From assembly GCF_003610465.1 (NCBI RefSeq), contig NZ_RAQI01000006.1, positions 62,001 through 126,000 on the forward strand: a stretch of 64,000 nucleotides of DNA. The letters run 5' to 3'. The position numbers and the translations under genes were made by a program. Below the pieces are notes generated by a model. That model had not been told where the DNA came from. It ran no database searches and was given only the letters and a program-made list of their open reading frames with translations. Shown one piece after another: positions 19,968 through 30,232 of this stretch. This DNA is from Xenorhabdus ehlersii. Lineage in GTDB: Bacteria > Pseudomonadota > Gammaproteobacteria > Enterobacterales > Enterobacteriaceae. Position 1 is the first letter of the stretch. Each line of letters opens with the position of its first letter.

Positions 19968-21815
19968 ATGGCTTTATTACAAATCAGCGAACCGGGTTTA
20001 TCTGCCGCACCGCACCAGCGTCGGCTGGCTGCGGGGATTGATCTTGGTACAACTCACTCTCTGGTTGCGACCGTCCGTAGCGGTCAGGCGGAAACATTGG
20101 CAGACAGTGATAACCGTCACTTACTTCCTTCTGTTGTACAGTATGGCAAAGAAGAGATTCTAGTTGGTTGGCAAGCGCGTCAACAGGCTGCGTCTGATCC
20201 TACTAATACAATCAGTTCAGTCAAGCGGATGATGGGACGCTCTTTGGCTGACGTTCAACAGCGTTATCCTAACCTGCCATACCAGTTCCAGGCCAGTGAA
20301 AATGGTTTGCCATTGATCAATACCGTGGCGGGGCTAGTAGATCCTATTCAGGTTTCTTCTGAGATATTGAAATCGTTGGCGCAACGGGCAGAAGAAACCT
20401 TGGATGGTAAACTTGATGGTGTTGTGATCACCGTGCCTGCTTATTTCGATGATGCCCAGCGTCAGGGCACTAAAGATGCTGCTCGTTTGGCGGGTTTACA
20501 TGTTCTTCGTCTCTTGAATGAACCCACTGCGGCAGCCGTGGCTTATGGTCTTGATTCCGGTCAGGAGGGGATAATCGCCGTTTACGATCTTGGTGGCGGA
20601 ACATTTGATGTCTCTATTCTTCGCCTTAGCCGAGGGGTGTTTGAAGTGCTGGCAACGGGGGGAGATACTGCCCTCGGTGGTGACGATTTTGATTCGCTGT
20701 TAGCAAATTGGATACGTGAACAGGCTGGGATCAACGATAACGATCACAGATTACAGCGTCAATTGCTGGATGTCGCTACCCAAACCAAAATTGCCTTGAG
20801 CGAGGCTGATAAGGCGGAAATCGATATTGCTGACTGGCAAGGCAGTATTACCCGTACCGAATTTAACGCATTGATTGCCTCTTTGGTCAAACGCACATTA
20901 CTCTCCTGCCGTCGGGCGCTGAAAGATGCAGGTGTAACGATTGACGAGGTTTTGCAGGTCGTCATGGTGGGTGGTTCAACGCGAGTGCCGTTGGTACGTA
21001 GCATGGTGGGGGAGTTTTTTGACCGCGAACCATTAACTGCTATCGATCCAGACAAAGTGGTAGCTGTTGGTGCTGCAATTCAGGCTGATATTTTGGTGGG
21101 CAACAAACCAGACAGCGAAATGCTGCTACTTGATGTTATCCCGCTGTCACTTGGTCTGGAGACAATGGGAGGGCTGGTTGAAAAAGTCATTCCACGTAAT
21201 ACCACCATTCCTGTTGCCAAAGCGCAAGAATTTACCACTTTCAAAGATGGGCAAAGTGCGATGAGCATTCATGTGGTGCAAGGCGAGAGAGAACTGGTAA
21301 ATGATTGCCGTTCACTGGCGCGTTTCACACTGCGTGGTATTCCGCCATTACCGGCTGGTGGTGCACACATTCGTGTGACCTTTCAGGTTGATGCCGATGG
21401 TCTGTTAAGCGTCAGTGCATTAGAAAAATCCACAGGTGTTGAAGCTTCGATTCAGGTGAAACCTTCCTATGGTTTGTCGGATGAAGAAATTGCCCATATG
21501 CTCAAAGACTCCATGTCTAATGCACAGGAAGATGTTCAGGCCCGCAAATTAGCTGAACAAAAAGTAGAAGCAGCTCGAATGCTGGAAAATTTAACCAGTG
21601 CATTGGAAAAAGATGCGGATTTACTGAGTCAAGAAGAGCTGGCTGCTATTGATTCTGCTGCACATGTATTAATTGAAAGTGCTCAGGGAACCTCTCCTGA
21701 GCTAATTGAAAGTGCAATAAAACAATTGGACAAGCAAACGCAAGAATTTGCAGCACGCCGTATGGACACATCAATCCGCCGGGCTTTGGCGGGTCATTCT
21801 GTGGATGAGATTTAA
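19968..21815 (+). CDS. hscA: Hsp70-type chaperone HscA for Fe-S assembly
   Basis: HscA is the specialised DnaK paralogue that drives cluster release from IscU in ATP-dependent cycles. It has 615 residues against 616 in E. coli. The ATPase domain shows [25 protein letters not shown] and [10 protein letters not shown]. The substrate-binding domain follows from about 385 and a helical lid ends the protein. The fdx start is 2 bases after the stop. Confidence 0.97.
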   Translation: MALLQISEPGLSAAPHQRRLAAGIDLGTTHSLVATVRSGQAETLADSDNRHLLPSVVQYGKEEILVGWQARQQAASDPTNTISSVKRMMGRSLADVQQRYPNLPYQFQASENGLPLINTVAGLVDPIQVSSEILKSLAQRAEETLDGKLDGVVITVPAYFDDAQRQGTKDAARLAGLHVLRLLNEPTAAAVAYGLDSGQEGIIAVYDLGGGTFDVSILRLSRGVFEVLATGGDTALGGDDFDSLLANWIREQAGINDNDHRLQRQLLDVATQTKIALSEADKAEIDIADWQGSITRTEFNALIASLVKRTLLSCRRALKDAGVTIDEVLQVVMVGGSTRVPLVRSMVGEFFDREPLTAIDPDKVVAVGAAIQADILVGNKPDSEMLLLDVIPLSLGLETMGGLVEKVIPRNTTIPVAKAQEFTTFKDGQSAMSIHVVQGERELVNDCRSLARFTLRGIPPLPAGGAHIRVTFQVDADGLLSVSALEKSTGVEASIQVKPSYGLSDEEIAHMLKDSMSNAQEDVQARKLAEQKVEAARMLENLTSALEKDADLLSQEELAAIDSAAHVLIESAQGTSPELIESAIKQLDKQTQEFAARRMDTSIRRALAGHSVDEI

Positions 21816-21817
21816 TT

Positions 21818-22153
21818 ATGCCTAAAATTGTATTTTTACCTCATAACGAACTTTGCCCTGAAGGGGTAGTATTGGAAGCGAAGGAAGGCGAATCCATTCT
21901 GGATGTTGCATTACGTAATGGCATTGAAATTGAACATGCCTGTGAAAAATCCTGTGCGTGTACCACTTGTCACTGTATTGTCAGGGAAGGCTTTGATTCA
22001 CTGGAAGAAAGCTCTGAACTGGAAGATGACATGTTGGATAAGGCATGGGGATTGGAGCCAGAAAGTCGATTGAGCTGTCAGGCCAAAGTTGCCGATGAGG
22101 ATTTAGTCGTTGAAATCCCCAAATACACCATTAACCATGCACGCGAACACTGA
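21818..22153 (+). CDS. fdx: [2Fe-2S] adrenodoxin-type ferredoxin
   Basis: Fdx supplies electrons for Fe-S assembly on IscU. It has 111 residues. Cluster ligands are Cys42, Cys48, Cys51 and Cys87 ([14 protein letters not shown] and RLSCQAK). Two further cysteines, Cys46 and Cys53, lie within the loop. Confidence 0.97.
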   Translation: MPKIVFLPHNELCPEGVVLEAKEGESILDVALRNGIEIEHACEKSCACTTCHCIVREGFDSLEESSELEDDMLDKAWGLEPESRLSCQAKVADEDLVVEIPKYTINHAREH

Positions 22154-22167
22154 CAGGAGAACAGAAA

Positions 22168-22362
22168 ATGAAATGGTCTGACAGTCGTGATATTGGCGAA
22201 GCACTGTATGATAAATTTCCTGATGTAGATCCAAAAACAGTGCGTTTCACCGACATGCATGAATGGATTTGTGAGCTGGATGGTTTTGATGACGATCCAC
22301 AGAAATCCAACGAAAAAATATTGGAAGCTATCTTGCTGGTATGGCTGGATGAATATGAATAG
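22168..22362 (+). CDS. iscX: Fe-S assembly protein IscX
   Basis: IscX is a small acidic protein that binds IscS and iron and modulates desulfurase activity. It has 64 residues against 66 in E. coli and shows the typical [21 protein letters not shown] start and FTDMHEWI motif. A GGAG site precedes the ATG. It is the last gene of the isc cluster; a terminator follows about 90 bases on. Confidence 0.95.
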   Translation: MKWSDSRDIGEALYDKFPDVDPKTVRFTDMHEWICELDGFDDDPQKSNEKILEAILLVWLDEYE

Positions 22363-22454
22363 TGAGCAATTTGCCTAAGGCAAAACTTCAAATAAAAAAT
22401 AGTGTAAGCTCACCGATTCTTGCTCAATAGCTTGGCATAGTCTGTATTTAGTGG

Positions 22455-22480
22455 AAAACTGGCAATCGCCAGTTTTTTTA
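22455..22480 (+). terminator. Terminator after the isc cluster
   Basis: A perfect 9-bp stem AAAACTGGC/GCCAGTTTT with loop AATC is followed by further T residues. Confidence 0.9.
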
Positions 22481-22530
22481 TAAACCCTCACTGTGAAACA
22501 GTGAACAAATAAGATAAGAAGTGAGAAAAA

Positions 22531-23826
22531 ATGACAAAACAAATCATGCCCATAACACTGTCTTATGAGCCAGCTAACGCTTGCTGGGGTGAAAAAGCAC
22601 TAATTAGCTCAAATGAGCAGGGGATCACGATTCATTTGGAAGGCAATGGCAAGCTGGGCGCAATTCAACGTGCTGGGCGTAAAATTGACGGGCAAGGAAT
22701 TCGCAATATTGCTTTAGTGGGTGATGGCTGGGATCTGGAAAAAAGTTGGTCATTTTGGTTGGGCTTTCGTTCACCTAAGGGATTACGTACAATTGAATGG
22801 CCACAACTCCCTGCGGCGGAAAAACAGGAGCTGGAGAGAAGGATCAAATTCATTGATTGGGTGCGTGATACCATCAACCTTCCGGCAGAAGATTTGGGAC
22901 CAGAACAGCTTGCCCAAAGAGCTATCGATTTATTGCGCGGGGTAGCGGGTGATGCTGTTAGTTATCGCATCATCAAAGGGGATGAGTTGCGTGAACAGGG
23001 ATATGCGGGGGTATATACCGTCGGCCGTGGCTCTTCTCGTGATCCCGTGTTCTTGGCATTAGATTTCAATCCAACAAAAGATGCAAAAGCACCTGTTTTT
23101 GCCTGTTTGGTTGGTAAAGGTATTACCTTCGATTCCGGTGGATACAGCCTCAAACCTTCTAATTTCATGGATTCTATGAAATCAGATATGGGCGGTTCAG
23201 CGACATTAACGGGGGCACTGGCTCTGGCAATCAGCCGTGGTTTAAAACATCGTGTAAAACTGTTCCTGAGTATCGCAGATAATATGGTGAGTGGTAATGC
23301 TTTCAAATTGGGCGATATCATTCACTACCGCAATGGTAAAACTGTTGAAGTGATGAACACAGATGCGGAAGGGCGTCTGGTTCTGGCTGATGGTTTGATT
23401 GATGCCAGTGCAGAAAAAGCACAACTTATTATTGATGCTGCCACTTTAACTGGCGCAGCGAAAACAGCAGTAGGAAATGATTACCACTCAATATTAGGTT
23501 TTGATGATCAACTGGTATCTGACTTAATGGCAGCGGCTGATAATGAAAATGAATTATTCTGGCGCTTACCGCTAGCTGAATTCCATCGTAGCCATCTGCC
23601 ATCCAATTTTGCTGATCTGAACAACATTGCGTCACCGGCACATTCGGCAGGAGCAAGTACCGCAGCAGCATTCTTGTCGCACTTTGTCGAAAATTACAAA
23701 AAAGGTTGGGTACATATTGACTGTTCAGCAACTTACCGTAAATCCTCTGTTGAACAATGGGCTGCGGGTGCAACGGGATATGGTGTACGTACCATTGCCA
23801 ATTTATTGCTGACAAAAGCGAAATAA
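22531..23826 (+). CDS. pepB: Peptidase B, M17 leucyl aminopeptidase family
   Basis: PepB is a cytosolic Mn2+-dependent aminopeptidase that releases N-terminal residues from small peptides. It has 431 residues. The M17 signature NTDAEGRL is present at about 276-283, with the upstream metal ligands in [10 protein letters not shown] and SDMGGSA. It follows the isc cluster, as in other enterobacteria. Confidence 0.95.
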   Translation: MTKQIMPITLSYEPANACWGEKALISSNEQGITIHLEGNGKLGAIQRAGRKIDGQGIRNIALVGDGWDLEKSWSFWLGFRSPKGLRTIEWPQLPAAEKQELERRIKFIDWVRDTINLPAEDLGPEQLAQRAIDLLRGVAGDAVSYRIIKGDELREQGYAGVYTVGRGSSRDPVFLALDFNPTKDAKAPVFACLVGKGITFDSGGYSLKPSNFMDSMKSDMGGSATLTGALALAISRGLKHRVKLFLSIADNMVSGNAFKLGDIIHYRNGKTVEVMNTDAEGRLVLADGLIDASAEKAQLIIDAATLTGAAKTAVGNDYHSILGFDDQLVSDLMAAADNENELFWRLPLAEFHRSHLPSNFADLNNIASPAHSAGASTAAAFLSHFVENYKKGWVHIDCSATYRKSSVEQWAAGATGYGVRTIANLLLTKAK

Positions 23827-23844
23827 ACTAAAACACTTATTCTT

Positions 23845-23876
23845 AATAGCTCCTCTTGTGGGGAGCTATTGTTGAA
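23845..23876 (+). terminator. Terminator of pepB
   Basis: A 9-bp stem AATAGCTCC (23845-23853) and GGAGCTATT (23862-23870) lies 18 bases after the pepB stop. The following DNA is only moderately T-rich. Confidence 0.7.
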
Positions 23877-23925
23877 TTTATCGATGACCTTAACTTCAAT
23901 TCAAACAGTACCGTCGGAGATTTTC

Positions 23926-24354
23926 ATGAGCTTATTAAATGGATCTATCGCTACTGAAATAGAGGTTCCTGGCGGAAGCCTTATTACTCTAAGTCAGCCA
24001 GAAGAACAGCCGACTCAGCTTATTGAGTCACTAATTGAATTATTTAAACAACATAAATCTGTTCGACAGGCTTTTTTAATTATGGCCCATGATAAAAGTG
24101 TGGATGAAAAACCCAATGTATTAATTGGCTTGGAATTCAGTGTGACATTGACAGAAAATGAGATTAATTTGTTGATTCAAGAAGCCGGCGAACTGGCTTG
24201 CAAATATCTTGATGAAGAGGAATCTGTCGATTTTTGCCTGCTTGATGAACAAGAAGGGGGTATCAGCCATTTCTTGATTCATCATACCCAACCCTTTTAT
24301 CAGCGAAAATTAGGGAGTTGGTTACGTGATACCATCCCTATTGTTAATCAATAA
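23926..24354 (+). CDS. SseB-like protein, C-terminal domain only
   Basis: The 142 residues align with the last half of enterobacterial SseB (258 residues), a protein linked to serine-sensitivity and to type III secretion control in Salmonella. Matching blocks include LIxSLxxLFK, NVLIGLEF, VDFCLLDEQEGGISHFLIHHTQPFYQRKLG and LRDTIP. The N-terminal SseB domain is absent: the region before it is the pepB terminator. The start at 23926 has GGAG six bases upstream, so it looks like a functional short gene rather than an accidental remnant. An open frame reaches back to 23869, but those codons lie partly in the terminator. Confidence 0.75.
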   Translation: MSLLNGSIATEIEVPGGSLITLSQPEEQPTQLIESLIELFKQHKSVRQAFLIMAHDKSVDEKPNVLIGLEFSVTLTENEINLLIQEAGELACKYLDEEESVDFCLLDEQEGGISHFLIHHTQPFYQRKLGSWLRDTIPIVNQ

Positions 24355-24553
24355 CAACTTGATTGCTTTACCATGACACTATTTTCTTCGTCATGAAACC
24401 AGCTACTACAGCAATAGAATTTATTTTAAACGTAACGCATAACATTGCTGTTTCATCTATTCTGCCCTGTGACTTTCTTGTAATCTACTTTCATGTAATT
24501 TGATAACGCTGGCTAAACAAATATTGTGATGGACGTCGAAAGTTGGCAAGAAC

Positions 24554-24741
24554 ATGGGGTATAAATATAAGACGTATTCAGTTTGCCTGACTATCATTTC
24601 ACGTATTCTTTACCAAACATGTGATATATACGATGAAAATCAGAGCGTTTTTCTACCTTACATGCCATTTGCCAATATTTAGAATGCCAGCCGGGAGATG
24701 TACTGGAATTCAAAGACGATGAGAGCAAGTCAATAGCATAG
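24554..24741 (+). pseudogene. Decayed small XRE-family (YozG-like) regulator
   Basis: Two reading frames joined by a frameshift near 24645-24655 resemble the C-terminal half of small XRE regulators. Frame one reads ISRILYQTCDIYDENQS. Frame two reads RFSTLHAICQYLECQPGDV followed by LEFKDDES and stops at 24741. The block STLxAICxYLECQPGDxLE is characteristic of this family. No intact helix-turn-helix N-terminus is visible. The rest of the gap 24355-24553 shows nothing I can assign. Confidence 0.5.
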
Positions 24742-24780
24742 TGGTTATTATTAATTCAACGTAAACAGTGAGGAAAAAAG

Positions 24781-25104
24781 ATGAAAAATTTTTTATTTGT
24801 TTTGCTGCTGGGCGCATTTTATATACCTGCTTCATTTGCTGATACATCAGTAACTAATAGTCAAAAAATAACAGATCAGGGATCTTCCCGTCAGGGAATG
24901 CTAAGAGAGTGTACAGATCTATTACCGACGGGACACAAATATACTATCAATATTATTGGTACGTCAGATAAAACTACCCAGGATCCTAAAGAAAAGTTCA
25001 CAGGAAAATTTATAGTCTCTGATGAAAGTAAACAAGATATAAGCAAGAAAAGGGCTGACGAAATTAAGCCTTTTATTCAATGTGTAACAGAGAAGGTTTT
25101 ATAA
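24781..25104 (+). CDS. Small exported protein of unknown function
   Basis: This 107-residue protein has a convincing Sec signal peptide: a Lys at 3, a hydrophobic core, and a likely cleavage after SFA at residue 20. The mature part has exactly two cysteines, Cys44 and Cys101, which could form a disulfide in the periplasm. Its ends resemble a general pattern of small periplasmic proteins with a CxxLLPxG block and a C-terminal PFxxCV block. I do not recognise a named family. A good AGGA site precedes the ATG and a terminator follows. It may be an accessory gene inserted between sseB and ndk; a role as periplasmic immunity or inhibitor protein is only a guess. Confidence 0.7.
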   Translation: MKNFLFVLLLGAFYIPASFADTSVTNSQKITDQGSSRQGMLRECTDLLPTGHKYTINIIGTSDKTTQDPKEKFTGKFIVSDESKQDISKKRADEIKPFIQCVTEKVL

Positions 25105-25147
25105 TCGACATTGAGTGAAAAATACTAATTCAATGATCTTGGTCAGT

Positions 25148-25189
25148 ATGCCTGTTTGGGAATTTATCGCCTGAACAGGCATTATTTTT
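25148..25189 (+). terminator. Terminator after the small exported protein gene
   Basis: A 9-bp stem ATGCCTGTT/AACAGGCAT with a 17-base loop is followed by TATTTTTA. Confidence 0.75.
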
Positions 25190-25315
25190 ATAAAATGATT
25201 ATTTTCATCGTGTATAACGAAGCGAAAATGTGATTTATGCTAAAAAATGATATTTTCGCTAAGAAAGTTTTAATAAAATGTTGTGTTTTTTGTAGGCAAG
25301 CAGAAACTCTCCTCC

Positions 25316-25321
25316 TATAAT
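25316..25321 (+). promoter_or_regulatory. Candidate -10 box upstream of ndk
   Basis: A perfect TATAAT lies 111 bases before the ndk start in an AT-rich gap (25105-25431). No good -35 box is seen at 17 bases; TTGTAG at 25290 is 20 bases away. Apart from this and the upstream terminator I see nothing in the gap. Confidence 0.35.
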
Positions 25322-25431
25322 CAACACCTATTTTTATCCCTGTCAGATACAGGGTAGAGTTGCCCTTCAGTTTTGTTTGGGGCGTAAAAATTAAAATGAA
25401 TCATCACTGAAAGTGCCAAAGAGGTTACGCA

Positions 25432-25860
25432 ATGACAATTGAACGTACTTTTTCCATTATTAAACCCAATGCAGTGAAGAAAGATGTTATCGGTTCTATC
25501 TATGCCCGTTTTGAAAGTGCAGGGTTTAAAATTATCGCAGCCAAAATGTTGCATTTGACGCGCGAACAAGCGGAAGGTTTTTATGCTGAACACAAAGGCC
25601 GCCCTTTCTTTGATGGTCTGGTGGAGTTCATGACCTCTGGCCCAATTATGGTACAAGTTCTGGAAGGTGAAAATGCCGTTCAACGTCACCGCGATCTGAT
25701 GGGTGCCACTAATCCTGATAATGCCTTGGCTGGTACTCTGCGTGCAGATTATGCCGATAGTTTTACTGAAAATGCGGTTCACGGTTCTGACTCTACTGAA
25801 TCTGCAAGTCGTGAAATTGCTTACTTTTTCAGTGATGATGAAATCTTCCCTCGCTGCTAA
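25432..25860 (+). CDS. ndk: Nucleoside diphosphate kinase
   Basis: Ndk balances nucleoside triphosphate pools by phosphate transfer through an active-site histidine. It has 142 residues. The catalytic His is in the [12 protein letters not shown] motif, near residue 117. The N-terminus [18 protein letters not shown] is typical. A strong terminator follows. Confidence 0.97.
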   Translation: MTIERTFSIIKPNAVKKDVIGSIYARFESAGFKIIAAKMLHLTREQAEGFYAEHKGRPFFDGLVEFMTSGPIMVQVLEGENAVQRHRDLMGATNPDNALAGTLRADYADSFTENAVHGSDSTESASREIAYFFSDDEIFPRC

Positions 25861-25925
25861 CGCTTTTCGTTGTATGTAGCAATAGCTTCTAAGTAGCATA
25901 TAAACAGTAAAGTTTGTACAATGAT

Positions 25926-25968
25926 GCGCCCCACTGATTTGATTCAGCGGGGCGTTTATTATTTTATT
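25926..25968 (+). terminator. Terminator of ndk
   Basis: CGCCCC-A-CTGA pairs with TCAG-C-GGGGCG (one mismatch) around loop TTTGAT. TTTATTATTTTATTT follows. Confidence 0.88.
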
Positions 25969-26098
25969 TCAATGTCCATTCAATATGGCTCTGATTAAAA
26001 GAGAGAATGATCATTGAATTGGCAGTCACCGCATGAAAACTTAATGCTGAAATCAGATCAGCATAGAGCCGAAAGTGTAACAACGAGGCGATGTAACA

Positions 26099-27277
26099 AT
26101 GTCCCAACTTAACGAAACCGTATCACCTGCAACTTCCGCCGTATCTGTCACACCTGAAAAGAAAAACGGTAAAATCAATTTGCTCGATCTTAACCGTAAA
26201 CAAATGCGTCAATTTTTTGTCGATATGGGAGAGAAGCCTTTTCGTGCCGATCAGGTCATGAAATGGATTTACCATTATTGCTATGACGATTTTGAGCAGA
26301 TGACCGATATCAACAAAGTGCTCAGGGCGAAATTGCAACAAGTTGCCGAAATCAGAGCACCCGAAGTTGCAGAAGAGCAACGCTCTGCTGATGGCACTAT
26401 CAAATGGGCGATTACCGTAGGTGATCAACAGGTTGAAACGGTTTATATCCCAGAAGATGATCGCGCGACATTGTGTGTTTCATCTCAGGTGGGATGTGCT
26501 TTAGAGTGTAAATTTTGTTCTACTGCTCAGCAGGGCTTTAACCGTAATCTGCGAGTTTCCGAGATTATTGGTCAGGTTTGGCGCGCCGCCAAGATTATAG
26601 GATCACTGAAATCCAGTGGCCGTCGCCCCATTACCAACGTAGTGATGATGGGAATGGGAGAACCATTACTCAATTTGAATAATGTCGTGCCAGCAATGGA
26701 AATCATGATGGATGACTTCGGTTTTGGTTTGTCGAAACGCCGTGTGACATTGTCAACGTCTGGTGTTGTTCCTGCACTGGATAAACTGGGAGATATGATC
26801 GATGTTGCACTGGCAATTTCTTTACATGCACCCACTGACGACGTTCGCGACGAAATTGTGCCCATTAACCGCAAGTACAATATTGACGAGTTCTTGGCGG
26901 GAGTACGTCGTTACCTGACAAAATCTAATGCTAACCAGGGACGTGTTACGGTGGAGTATGTGATGCTTGATCATGTCAATGACAGCGTTGAGCAGGCGCA
27001 TCAATTGGCCGAATGCCTGAAAGATACTCCTAGCAAGATCAATCTGATCCCGTGGAACCCGTTCCCAGGTGCACCTTATGGGCGCAGCTCGAACAGCCGT
27101 ATAGATCGTTTTGCCAAGGTCCTGATGGGATACGGTTTTACAACCATCGTGCGTAAAACGAGGGGAGATGATATTGATGCAGCATGTGGGCAGCTTGCCG
27201 GTGATGTCATTGACAGAACCAAGCGAACCATGAAAAAACGCCTTGCAGGTGAACCTATTCAGGTAAAAACAGTCTAA
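26099..27277 (+). CDS. rlmN: Dual-specificity 23S rRNA/tRNA adenine-C2 methyltransferase RlmN
   Basis: RlmN is a radical-SAM enzyme that methylates A2503 of 23S rRNA and A37 of some tRNAs. It has 392 residues. The [4Fe-4S] ligands Cys133, Cys137 and Cys140 form CALECKFC. The methyl-carrying Cys lies in the C-terminal DAACGQLAG. It begins the conserved series rlmN-pilW-rodZ-ispG-hisS-yfgM-bamB-der. Confidence 0.96.
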   Translation: MSQLNETVSPATSAVSVTPEKKNGKINLLDLNRKQMRQFFVDMGEKPFRADQVMKWIYHYCYDDFEQMTDINKVLRAKLQQVAEIRAPEVAEEQRSADGTIKWAITVGDQQVETVYIPEDDRATLCVSSQVGCALECKFCSTAQQGFNRNLRVSEIIGQVWRAAKIIGSLKSSGRRPITNVVMMGMGEPLLNLNNVVPAMEIMMDDFGFGLSKRRVTLSTSGVVPALDKLGDMIDVALAISLHAPTDDVRDEIVPINRKYNIDEFLAGVRRYLTKSNANQGRVTVEYVMLDHVNDSVEQAHQLAECLKDTPSKINLIPWNPFPGAPYGRSSNSRIDRFAKVLMGYGFTTIVRKTRGDDIDAACGQLAGDVIDRTKRTMKKRLAGEPIQVKTV

Positions 27278-27347
27278 TTTTTGTTTAATATCTATTAATG
27301 GCTAAAAATCTGGCAAAGTTTAACATATCCTTATAAATGAAGATGGT

Positions 27348-27776
27348 ATGATACGGAAATCAATAATTTGGTCTATAGTTTGTTTTGTCCTGTTAACGGG
27401 ATGTGTGGAACGATCAACGCATCGCGCCCATCAGGTTGTTGCCATAGATACACGATTGCAGCTAGGGAAGGCTTATTTGGCGGAACGAAATTTACCGGCC
27501 GCTAAGTATCATTTTCAAAAAGTCTTGCTGGCGGAACCTCATCATCCAGAGGCACATCTGGGCATGGCACTGCATGAACAATATGCAGGCCGCCCAGAAA
27601 CCGCCAGTCAGCATTATAGAATGGCGATGCAGTATGCGGCTGAAAGTGATACCGTAGTGCATCACTACTATATTTTTCTTTGTGAACAAAAGCAGTATGA
27701 AAAAGCTGAGCAATTGATCATGGAAAGTACGGCAAGCATGAAAAGCGACACAGGTCGTTATCGCTGTGATAAATGA
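27348..27776 (+). CDS. Short PilW/PilF-like TPR lipoprotein
   Basis: The position between rlmN and rodZ, the lipobox LTGC (Cys19) and tetratricopeptide-like helices (LGKAYLAERNLPAAKYHFQKVLLAEPHHPEAHLGMA) identify a PilW/PilF homologue, the family of type IV pilotin lipoproteins. Usual family members have about 250 residues. This one ends at 142, about three TPR repeats in, with no continuation in other frames before rodZ. It is therefore a truncated or minimised form, which may no longer act as a pilotin. E. coli K-12 lacks the gene here altogether. Confidence 0.7.
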   Translation: MIRKSIIWSIVCFVLLTGCVERSTHRAHQVVAIDTRLQLGKAYLAERNLPAAKYHFQKVLLAEPHHPEAHLGMALHEQYAGRPETASQHYRMAMQYAAESDTVVHHYYIFLCEQKQYEKAEQLIMESTASMKSDTGRYRCDK

Positions 27777-27899
27777 TTTTTCGCGTTCAACGCAGTATGC
27801 AGTATTTAGATGATTTCGCTACACAAATTAAGTGATATGTTCTATTAACTTAATTTGCGTAAATTCTTTAACCCAGAACAGTACCAGTATCCCTTGCTA

Positions 27900-28916
27900 A
27901 TGAAGACTGAAACTTATCCAGAAGAAGCCAATCTGACAACAGGTCAGATTCTGCGTCAGGCTCGTGAAAAACATGAGCTTTCTCAGCAAACTGTGGCAGA
28001 TCGCTTGTGTCTTAAACTGTCCACTGTTCGTGATATTGAAGAAGATAATATCCCGTCAAATATTTCACCAACATTCCTTCGTGGTTATATTCGTGCCTAT
28101 GCAAAATTGGTTCAGGTGCCTGAATCTGAAATCTTGAGTACCTTGGATAAACAGATCCCCTCCAAGGCTATAAAAACGGCGCCTATGCAAAGTTTTTCAG
28201 CGGGGAAAAAACGCAAGAAACGTGACGGTTGGTTAATGAAGATAACATGGGCTGTTATTATTGTGTTGTTGGGAATGACATTCCTGTGGTGGTGGCAGAA
28301 CTATAAAGTACAACAAACAGAACTGTCTTCAATGGCCACACAATCAAATGCTCAGAATAGTCAGATAACAGATTCTGAAAATAACCGACTGGCTCCAAGT
28401 GCTGGGGAAAATAATGTAGCACCTCTTAAAGAAAATCAATCCGTAACGGCTGCTCAAAATGGTGTTTCCCAAGGAAAAACATCGTCGGCAGAGGCAAATG
28501 GCACTGAAGTAAACAGTAATGCTCCAGTATCTTCCAGCGTGCCGGTATCCACAACAACAAATCAGTCTGCAACCAATGCAACGCCAGAAAATACAACTGC
28601 TGCTGCCAATGCAGAGGTGAATAGCGCTGTTGTGAGTCCCTCATCGACTGATGTAAATAATATCAATACGGCCAGTAACGATGAATTAGTGATAGATTTC
28701 AGCGATGAATGTTGGCTGGCAGTCAAAGATGCTAAAGGTAAGGTTTTGTTTAGCGGCATCAAAAAGAAAGGGGATAGTCTAAAACTTTCCGGTAAATTAC
28801 CTTATTCGGTGAATATTGGCGCACCTGCCAAGGTTAAGGTTCAATTCCAGGGAAAACCCGTGGATCTGAGTTCCTTCGTGAAGAAAGGCATCACGGCTAA
28901 ACTGACACTAAAATAA
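27900..28916 (+). CDS. rodZ: Cytoskeletal membrane protein RodZ
   Basis: RodZ links MreB to the wall-synthesis machinery and sets rod shape. It has 338 residues from ATG 27900. An N-terminal Xre-type helix-turn-helix lies at about 14-80, a basic stretch KKRKKRDG precedes the membrane segment at 112-132, and a Ser/Asn/Thr/Ala-rich periplasmic linker leads to the C-terminal domain (CWLAVKDAKGKVLFSG...). The start matches the E. coli N-terminus; an in-frame ATG at 27855 is also open. Ribosome sites are weak at both. A 10-bp inverted repeat CAAATTAAGT/ACTTAATTTG lies at 27824-27857. Confidence 0.92.
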   Translation: MKTETYPEEANLTTGQILRQAREKHELSQQTVADRLCLKLSTVRDIEEDNIPSNISPTFLRGYIRAYAKLVQVPESEILSTLDKQIPSKAIKTAPMQSFSAGKKRKKRDGWLMKITWAVIIVLLGMTFLWWWQNYKVQQTELSSMATQSNAQNSQITDSENNRLAPSAGENNVAPLKENQSVTAAQNGVSQGKTSSAEANGTEVNSNAPVSSSVPVSTTTNQSATNATPENTTAAANAEVNSAVVSPSSTDVNNINTASNDELVIDFSDECWLAVKDAKGKVLFSGIKKKGDSLKLSGKLPYSVNIGAPAKVKVQFQGKPVDLSSFVKKGITAKLTLK

Positions 28917-29007
28917 ATGCCTTAACTGTTTTGGCAGAGTTATTCACCACAGCATAGTTGTAATTCTTATAAACAAAAATACAGGGATGTAGGGGAGTAA
29001 TGTAAAA

Positions 29008-30129
29008 ATGCATAATGAATCACCGATAAAAAGACGTAAATCAACACGTATTTATGTCGGTAATGTTCCCATCGGGGATGACGCACCGATTGCAGTGCAA
29101 TCAATGACTAACACACGAACAACAGATGTTGAAGCGACAGTTAATCAAATTAAGGCGTTAGAGCGTGTAGGTGTTGATATTGTTCGGGTGTCTGTTCCAA
29201 CAATGGATGCAGCCGAAGCGTTCAAGTCCATCAAACAGCAAGTCAATGTCCCTCTTGTTGCCGATATTCATTTTGATTACCGCATTGCCTTGAAAGTTGC
29301 AGAATATGGTGTTGACTGTCTGCGTATCAATCCTGGCAATATCGGTAACGAAGAGCGTATTCGTCAGGTTGTGGATTGTGCCCGCCACAATAACATTCCG
29401 ATTCGCATTGGGGTTAATGGTGGATCGCTGGAAAAAGATCTACAGGAAAAATATGGTGAACCCACACCAGAAGCGTTGGTTGAATCGGCAATGCGCCATG
29501 TAGATATTCTTGATCGCCTGAACTTCGATCAATTTAAGGTAAGCGTCAAGGCCTCGGACGTTTTTCTGGCGGTAGGGGCATACCGTTTACTGGCGCAAAA
29601 AATTGATCAACCGCTGCATTTGGGGATTACGGAAGCAGGCGGAGCCCGTGCTGGTGCGGTGAAATCTTCAATTGGGCTTGGCATTTTATTGTCAGAAGGA
29701 ATTGGCGATACGCTGCGTATCTCGTTGGCCGCAGATCCAGTAGAAGAAGTTAAAGTCGGTTTTGATATTCTGAAAGCATTGCGTATTCGTTCACGGGGCA
29801 TTAATTTCATTGCCTGTCCAACTTGTTCGCGCCAAGAATTTGACGTTATCGGGACGGTTAATGCGCTTGAGCAGCGTCTTGAAGACTTAATTACCCCAAT
29901 GGATGTTTCTATCATTGGTTGTGTCGTGAATGGCCCTGGGGAAGCTGAAGTTTCAACGCTTGGCGTAACGGGAGCGAAAACAAAAAGCGGTTTTTATGAA
30001 GATGGTATTCGTCAAAAAGAGCGTTTTGACAATAACAACTTGATTGATCAACTTGAGGCGAAGATTCGGGCGAAGGCAGCTATCCTTGATGCTAAGAACC
30101 GAATCAGCATCAATCAGCTTGATGAGTAA
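29008..30129 (+). CDS. ispG: 4-hydroxy-3-methylbut-2-enyl-diphosphate synthase IspG
   Basis: IspG catalyses the penultimate step of the MEP isoprenoid pathway using a [4Fe-4S] cluster. It has 373 residues. The cluster cysteines are in [11 protein letters not shown] and [11 protein letters not shown]. It lies between rodZ and hisS, and an AGGGGAG sequence precedes the start. Confidence 0.96.
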   Translation: MHNESPIKRRKSTRIYVGNVPIGDDAPIAVQSMTNTRTTDVEATVNQIKALERVGVDIVRVSVPTMDAAEAFKSIKQQVNVPLVADIHFDYRIALKVAEYGVDCLRINPGNIGNEERIRQVVDCARHNNIPIRIGVNGGSLEKDLQEKYGEPTPEALVESAMRHVDILDRLNFDQFKVSVKASDVFLAVGAYRLLAQKIDQPLHLGITEAGGARAGAVKSSIGLGILLSEGIGDTLRISLAADPVEEVKVGFDILKALRIRSRGINFIACPTCSRQEFDVIGTVNALEQRLEDLITPMDVSIIGCVVNGPGEAEVSTLGVTGAKTKSGFYEDGIRQKERFDNNNLIDQLEAKIRAKAAILDAKNRISINQLDE

Positions 30130-30232
30130 TTTATTGGGGATATGAGCATATAGATTTGCTTGCAGATTGAACCTTGCAAGTATTCGCTTTTATAATCGGT
30201 GGCATTGTATAAATATTAATAAGAGATAAAAC

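Noticed and set aside
25321..25899. A 192-codon minus-strand frame across ndk
   Set aside because: It is antisense to ndk and its promoter and terminator region; no domain or ribosome site.
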